A DNA stretch of 15,688 bases, taken from contig JBMDXQ010000157.1 of the NCBI GenBank assembly GCA_048594975.1, positions 1 through 15,688 of the forward strand, read 5' to 3'. Every line of letters starts with the position of its first letter. Position 1 is the stretch's first letter. Both the position numbers and the translations under genes were made by a program. This document shows positions 15,008 to 15,688 of the stretch, piece after piece. Under the pieces are notes generated by a model. That model was not told the DNA's origin. It saw only the letters and a list, made by a program, of their open reading frames with translations, and did not search any database. The DNA comes from JBMDXB01 sp048594975. Lineage in GTDB: Bacteria > Acidobacteriota > Vicinamibacteria > Vicinamibacterales > 2-12-FULL-66-21.

Positions 15008-15020
15008 TGACGGGACACTA
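15008..15020 (+). repeat. IS256 right terminal repeat, outer part
   Basis: TGACGGGACACTA is the outer half of the IS256 right terminal repeat, displaced from its inner half (13527-13539) by the IS110 insertion. Confidence 0.65.
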
Positions 15021-15114
15021 CCTGCGGCTACACGGCGATTCCTCCGCCGCGAGATTGGATGTCGCGTTGTGGTGGTGCTCCGGCGACCCCTTCCCATACC
15101 CATGCACCCCGCGC

Positions 15115-15440
15115 TTATGGACAGACGATCCCGCTAATAAACCACGCCAGCGTGCCCGGCGCCTGGAAGGTGTACCGGCGGCGTACGCGGTCCGGCGTGA
15201 ACACGATCCGCCCCTCGACAAGCTTCCGCACCATCTGGCGTGCGATCGGCGCCTGCTTCCGCAGGAGCGCCTGCCACTCCTCCGACTTCTCGCGTAGCCG
15301 CGCCTCGAGCTGCGTCACGTTCATCGTCACCAGGCGCGGCCGTTCAAGGTCCGACAGCTCTGCGCGGAGCGTCTGCTGGCGGCGCTCCTGCTCCCGGCTG
15401 GCCTGGACCAGCGTCGCCACGGAGACGGCGGGACTGGAAG
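15115..15440 (-). pseudogene. C-terminal fragment of a third serine recombinase
   Basis: About 105 residues remain: a coiled coil (VATLVQASREQERRQQTLRAELSDLE, then LEARLREKSEEWQALL) followed by QMVRKLVEGRIVFTP and YTFQAPGTLAWFISGIV, with a stop at 15115-15117. This is the extreme C-terminus of large serine recombinases and parallels GRITFTPRE in recombinase 2. The catalytic, recombinase and zinc-ribbon domains are missing. Similarity fades near 15430-15440; the frame continues to 15507 in unrelated sequence. The truncation is probably due to the element at the right edge. Nothing recognisable lies in 15021-15114. Confidence 0.75.
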
Positions 15441-15540
15441 GGGTGGGAAACGTCTTCGAAACAGTCAGGGTCCGAAAGGTGAGCCGGAATCTCGGGCGTC
15501 TGCGCATACTCGGAGGAGGAGGGCCGGTTTCAGCGGCCCG

Positions 15541-15642
15541 TCTCGATGCGTGCGCATTCCACGCATCGTGATCACTTGGTCCACGCCATCGTGATCACGC
15601 GTTCCAGAGCATCGTGATCGCCGGTTCCGCGGCATCGTGATC
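15541..15642 (+). repeat. Four 23-bp-spaced repeats, IS21-type terminal binding sites
   Basis: CATCGTGATC occurs at 15564, 15587, 15610 and 15633, exactly 23 bp apart. The intervening 13 nt share a (G/A)(G/T)TCC motif near the middle. A fifth degenerate unit (15541-15563) keeps only the ATTCCACG half. Multiple internal repeats next to the end are known for IS21-family elements as transposase-binding sites, and I recall similar CATCGTGA repeats there. Full units are too short for CRISPR. Confidence 0.65.
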
Positions 15643-15667
15643 GGAGCGAAGCGACGCGAGGACGTCA

Positions 15668-15688
15668 GTGTTATCGATCAGCCTCCTT
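15668..15688 (+). CDS. Possible start of istA (IS21 transposase), cut by the window end
   Basis: GTG at 15668 opens a frame reading MLSISLL before the window ends, with GAGGA 7 nt upstream (15657-15661). Its place just inside the 23-bp repeats is where istA begins in IS21-type elements. Only seven codons are visible, so this rests on context. Confidence 0.3.

Larger units (their letters stand above)
12060..15020 (+). mobile_element. IS256-family insertion sequence, interrupted by an IS110 element
   Basis: The left terminal repeat at 12060-12086 matches a right repeat that is split: 13527-13539 (GACTTACACCACT) joined to 15008-15020 (TGACGGGACACTA). Rejoined, the right repeat agrees with the left's reverse complement at about 19 of 26 positions with one gap. 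Without the insert the element would be about 1.49 kb, usual for IS256. No 8-9 bp target duplication is seen in the flanks (left CCTTACGT, right CCTGCGGC), so one side has probably been rearranged. Confidence 0.75.

Noticed and set aside
15541..15642. CRISPR array
   Set aside because: The repeat is only 10 bp and the 13-nt spacers share a motif. Spacing and context fit IS21-type ends.

Overview
The window is high-GC DNA that most likely comes from an Acidobacteriota genome, probably a Vicinamibacteria-like lineage. The main evidence is a PadR regulator coupled to a large orphan MacB/FtsX-type permease of the ADOP (acidobacterial duplicated orphan permease) type. The taxon is inferred from gene content only.

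The window is a pile-up of mobile DNA beside a tRNA gene. At the left edge is an intact tRNA-Glu(TTC). A serine recombinase gene with one frameshift runs antisense into its 3' end, which is typical of an element integrated at a tRNA. Behind it, all on the minus strand, come a 60-aa small protein, a roughly 0.9-kb gap holding two strong inverted repeats, and a coupled two-gene operon of winged-helix proteins with possible nuclease-like cores. Next are the PadR-ADOP pair (minus) and a ParD/ParE toxin-antitoxin pair (plus).

A second, intact large serine recombinase (8786-10624, minus) follows. Its 3' end crosses TTGGGGACG, the same 9-mer that the first recombinase crosses in the tRNA acceptor stem. 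This suggests two elements using the same attachment core, perhaps integrated in tandem, with ADOP/PadR and ParDE as cargo of the first. Upstream of recombinase 2 are a 51-aa zinc-ribbon protein, a phased operator-like array, a 51-nt hairpin, a divergent 73-aa coiled-coil protein, and two small phage-like reading frames on the minus strand. The zinc-ribbon and 73-aa genes both look leaderless.

The right third is a nest of insertion sequences. An IS256-family element (about 12060-15020) has its right terminal repeat split by an IS110-family element (about 13538-15007, CT core). The 227 bp upstream of the IS110 transposase can be read as a bridge RNA: adjacent hairpin domains contain three 8-9 nt stretches matching, with coherent polarity, both sides of the reconstructed target and one end of the element. 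This is the most notable system in the window. To the right lie the C-terminal remnant of a third serine recombinase and four 23-bp-spaced repeats typical of an IS21-type end, with a possible istA start running off the window.
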